Below are positions 60,556 to 64,000 of a stretch of 64,000 nt of DNA, piece by piece. The position numbers and the translations under genes were made by a program. A model generated the notes under the pieces. The model had not been told where the DNA came from, searched no databases, and worked only from the letters and a program-made list of their open reading frames with translations. This DNA comes from Bicyclus anynana (taxonomy: Eukaryota > Arthropoda > Insecta > Lepidoptera > Nymphalidae): positions 7,733,418-7,797,417 of the forward strand of contig NC_069092.1 of assembly GCF_947172395.1 (NCBI RefSeq). The letters run 5' to 3'. Positions within the stretch are counted from its first letter, which is position 1; each line of letters opens with the position of its first letter.

Positions 60556-60984
60556 ATATGGAACTTTAACGTGAAAATGACTAACTTGACCTTAATACAT
60601 ACAATTTTATTCGATTCAAGTCAAAATTCATGTATTTCAAGTAGGCTTAGAAAGGCTTAGTTTATCGCCATGTTGAAGCCACTGTGTCTCAAAATATCCT
60701 CGTAGGCTAGAACTAATAACAGCTATAAGCGGATTTATTTCCAAGCGTTCCTTGTCTGTGTCTCAATTTACTACGGCCAGGGCGAACTATCTAAAGGCTT
60801 GTACTAATGCTGACCCTCGACCCCGATCGTGCATTCCAGGTCGTTTGTACTAACTCTGACCAATCGTTTACTACTATCAATTTTGTGTGCAATTATGTAA
60901 AAGCACTTACATACTGTAGCGCCAATGTTCAGTGTACTCTTAATAAGGCCCGTAGACTATTTGTATTTCTTCACATGAAAATTT

Positions 60985-63900
60985 AAAACTAAAAAATAAT
61001 TTAGTGTTTTTTATGTCATATGTAGGTAAATTGTTGTACGCCAAAAATGGCCAAACATCTGTTAATCTATGTTCTCAGCAAATAAATAAAATAAAAAATA
61101 TTCGTATCGTAAAAATAACCACAAACACTTGAGAAAACACATATTTTTTTTTAATTAAACACACGCACTCCAAAATATTTTCCGAATTGCTTATTTTCTC
61201 ATTGGTCGAAGTTGATCAATAAAATTGATAGAATAACTTTGTAATTCAAATAGCTTCTATTATCTCAGCTATTTTTATTAATAAATCATACCACAAGCGC
61301 ACCGGAACCTGTTTCATTTTCTAATGTTTTATAGGCATCTACATAATTATCGACAGTTTATGTCATCTTTATAATGATAACATAATATTATGCAGAGACT
61401 TAAATGTATGTTATATTTTACAATATCCTTTAAATATATTGCCAAAGGGTCTGTCTGTTTGCGGAAGCGTCTTACTTTTGATGCTCTTGAAGAAGATTGA
61501 TAGCTTTCACAATATTTTTTGCCAAGATGCTCTACAATCGCTATATTCTCGATACATCAATAATTTTTTTTTAATTTTATCTTTGAAACTAAGCTACATA
61601 TAAGTACTCTTGCTCCGTAATAATCCCGGTCACTCCTTTAAATTTATTACTTACATAAGTTTTAATAACTTAAAATGAAAATACTGAATTTTCAATGTCT
61701 TTTCACTGTACCAGAAAAAATAACTAAATCCAAAAATTATCTGTAAAAAAGTGCTAATGTTTTCTAAGTTAAATTTTATCTAACACATTGTAATATTTGC
61801 GAATGTCTGGACGTAAAAAAAATATGCATCCCGAAATTTTCATAAAGAAGATGAAAGAAGTTGTTTGCTGGAAAATTAAAGAACTTAGTAAATAATTATT
61901 TAACTTTGAAATATTGGTAGCGGAACGGATTAACTTTGTGTGTATAGGTGATATTCAATAGTAACGTTAAGAATAAACAATTATTAGTATAAAAATGATG
62001 AAACCTCATAAATTATGTTATTATATCAACCTAATATCTAAGTTGTGCGTAAAACATTGATATAGTGACGCTGTAAACTCGTTGAAATCTTTCATATGGA
62101 ACGAATGCTTATTCACGTACTACATCTAACTGTTATAATGTAATGAGCAAATTACACATATAAAATACTCTTACATTATAATGTATCCATTACTATAACT
62201 GTTAATGTTAGTTTTTAATTTATTCTAATGAAATTAAAAACTATTAAAATTATTTTATTTTAAAATTAAGTAAGAGATGAATTTTTGAATTTTTGATGAA
62301 TGGTCATTCTATTTATTGTATGCAATGGTTTAGATTATAAAAAGTTTTAAAAAATTTACAAATGCAGTCATAAATATTTCTTAAAGATAGTGAATTATAC
62401 TTTATTAAACCGTCAAAGATTCACATGCTCGTGTTAATTTTATTTAGCGTTCCGTTTTTATTTTTTGTTCTTATTAAAAGAAACAGAACTTGAAAAAATG
62501 TTCCCTTGCACAATAAATCGTTTGTAACTTAAGGTGAAGAAACTTAATATAAATCGACAAAAAGTTTTCCTGGAATGAAATAAAGCACTGAATGGCTTTA
62601 TATAGCGCAATGGTTGTAAATTCATAAATCCGCTCTTCCCTGAGACCTTGTTTTATATAACATTTGCTCTATTTGGTTTCTTCTTTTTTTTTAGTAATTT
62701 CTAGTTGTTCGTTCGTTGTGTTAAATAATCTCATTATTAATGCTTTACAGGTATATAATAGACTTTCATTAAATTTTTAATAAAGTTTTGACTTTCTTAT
62801 GGTTTCTCTACTTGTAATTTGTCAGTTATTATTTTTAATCTACACTAGTATTAAGAGGAATGATTTGTATTTTTGTATGTAATGAATAAACTCAAAATTA
62901 CTTGAGTTATTTGTTATTATTACTATTATTTATCCCCGTATTGCCCGTATAAATAGGAACTATGCGGATGAAACCGCGAGGATCTGCTAGAGTTTTGTAA
63001 TATAAAATTTGAAGGGTTCTGTCTGAAAAATTCTTAGTTTCAACTTTGAGTAGCCTGTATAGTACGTGCGATTGCAGTGAAACAGCGTAAATTTTCTGAC
63101 TGGTTTATAAAAGTTCATATTTTGAGTTTACGTGCTATTCATTTATCTATCTATTATCTATATGTACATATATAGTAGTATATTACTAAAGTTATTTTAA
63201 ATAAGTTCTCTATTTAATTGCAACAGAGATGTACTCCGGAGTTTAGACTGATTTATCGTGGTTATCTGAGAATAGGTAGCTTGAAGTGCACTGGAGCCTA
63301 TCAATCTCACACACGATCGGAGTGCGCCGAGATGAGCAAAAACCCTCGCAAACCCCTAACGGTATCACTCGTTATGTTTCTTTTTGATCTGTATATTATA
63401 CCTTGGATTTATATTGTCGGAGAATATTACAGTTTGCTTTATATTTCTAATTAAATATTAATTTCATTTCCTCTTCGAAGTAATCTTTGTTAATGTTGTT
63501 TTTTCTTACGTTCTGAGTTCTAACTGAAATTGCAGAATTTTGTATTATAATGTACAATTACAGTCAACTATTAATTCAATTTTAAATTTGCATTTTCTAT
63601 AAAGGGTTACATTTATTATATTATGTAAAACTGAATGGATCGCATAATGTTATCCCTTCAGCAAATCTACTCTTCTAGGCTAATGTCATATTTATTATAA
63701 TTACATTTTATAAAACTAGCTAACACCTGACATACAAACCTTAAATCTAATTAAATTAGAAATCGTATTTTAAATGTTTTACTTGTGATTATTATTATAT
63801 TTGTTAGTAAATTTTCCTTTAATTACAAATTTGAAAATGAGAGAATAGCTTATACCCACCACACCTCTCAACTTCAAGTCGGCGGGCTACGGCCAAAACG

Positions 63901-64000
63901 CTTATAATAATATTTTAAAATATTTATTTTGTTGCATGTTTAGTTTCAAATTTATAATTATAGTTAACCAATTTCCTTGAAAATTTTTATGTGACCTACT
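60985..64000. other. AT-rich sequence, little recognised
   Basis: A LINE-3'-end-like AATCTATGTTCTCAGCAAAT then AAATAAAATAAA at about 61060-61100. Apart from the Metulj-like piece at 62925, nothing is recognised; a 78-codon frame at 63218-63454 is unsupported. Confidence 0.4.
62925..62995 (-). mobile_element. Metulj-like tail fragment
   Basis: ATCCCCGTATTGCCCGT and GCGGATGAAACCGCGAGGAT followed by CTGCTAG, a reversed start block. Confidence 0.5.

Overview
This window looks like part of a lepidopteran (moth or butterfly) chromosome. It is AT-rich and nearly free of long open reading frames. It is littered with short, decayed repeats of kinds typical of Lepidoptera: tRNA-derived SINEs, SINE/RTE-like tails that open with 'CTAGCTGACGCC' or 'CTAGCGGACGCC', non-LTR 3' ends carrying the 'GGACGTCCACTGCTGGAC' block with CAT/ATG tails, and several MITEs. 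The species cannot be fixed from sequence alone.

One protein-coding gene is well supported. It runs on the minus strand from a 5' leader acceptor at 5422 down through coding exons 5030-5415, 4409-4569 and 3024-3225. All splice phases agree, and the joined reading frame gives a signal peptide, a Pro/Glu/Ala-rich linker and two Cys-rich PAN/Apple modules. The second PAN is cut by a donor at 3023, so the rest of the gene lies further left, probably outside the window. The layout suggests a cuticular PAN-ZP apical matrix protein, but no ZP domain is visible here. A 45-bp minus-strand segment at 34450-34494 with strong splice sites, and a weaker leader candidate near 55543-55597, could be non-coding first exons. 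If so, most of the window to the right of the gene would be its long first intron.

Other possible genic pieces are weak: a plus-strand signal-peptide-like exon ending at a donor at 10930 (10803-10929), another possible exon ending at 10129, a 69-codon minus-strand membrane-type ORF near 17212-17421, and three plus-strand core-promoter-like spots (20524, 33319, 58616).

Region by region: 1-5422 holds the PAN gene with a triple-nested repeat in intron 3750-4395. 5423-13300 is intron or intergenic sequence with a perfect 54-bp-arm palindrome at 6747-6857 and a repeat mosaic at 8226-9150. 13300-28300 carries many SINEs and non-LTR ends, a 448-bp MITE (17597-18044), a hAT-like element (25329-25809) and a 278-bp foldback element (26905-27182). 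28300-46700 alternates GC-rich unique islands with retroposon tails, a full-length SINE (34931-35231) and further MITEs (39216-39465, 42761-42910). 46700-64000 is largely unique, AT-rich, possibly regulatory DNA with a few GC-rich islands and old retroposon tails. No rRNA, functional tRNA gene, CRISPR array, viral gene or intact transposase was seen.
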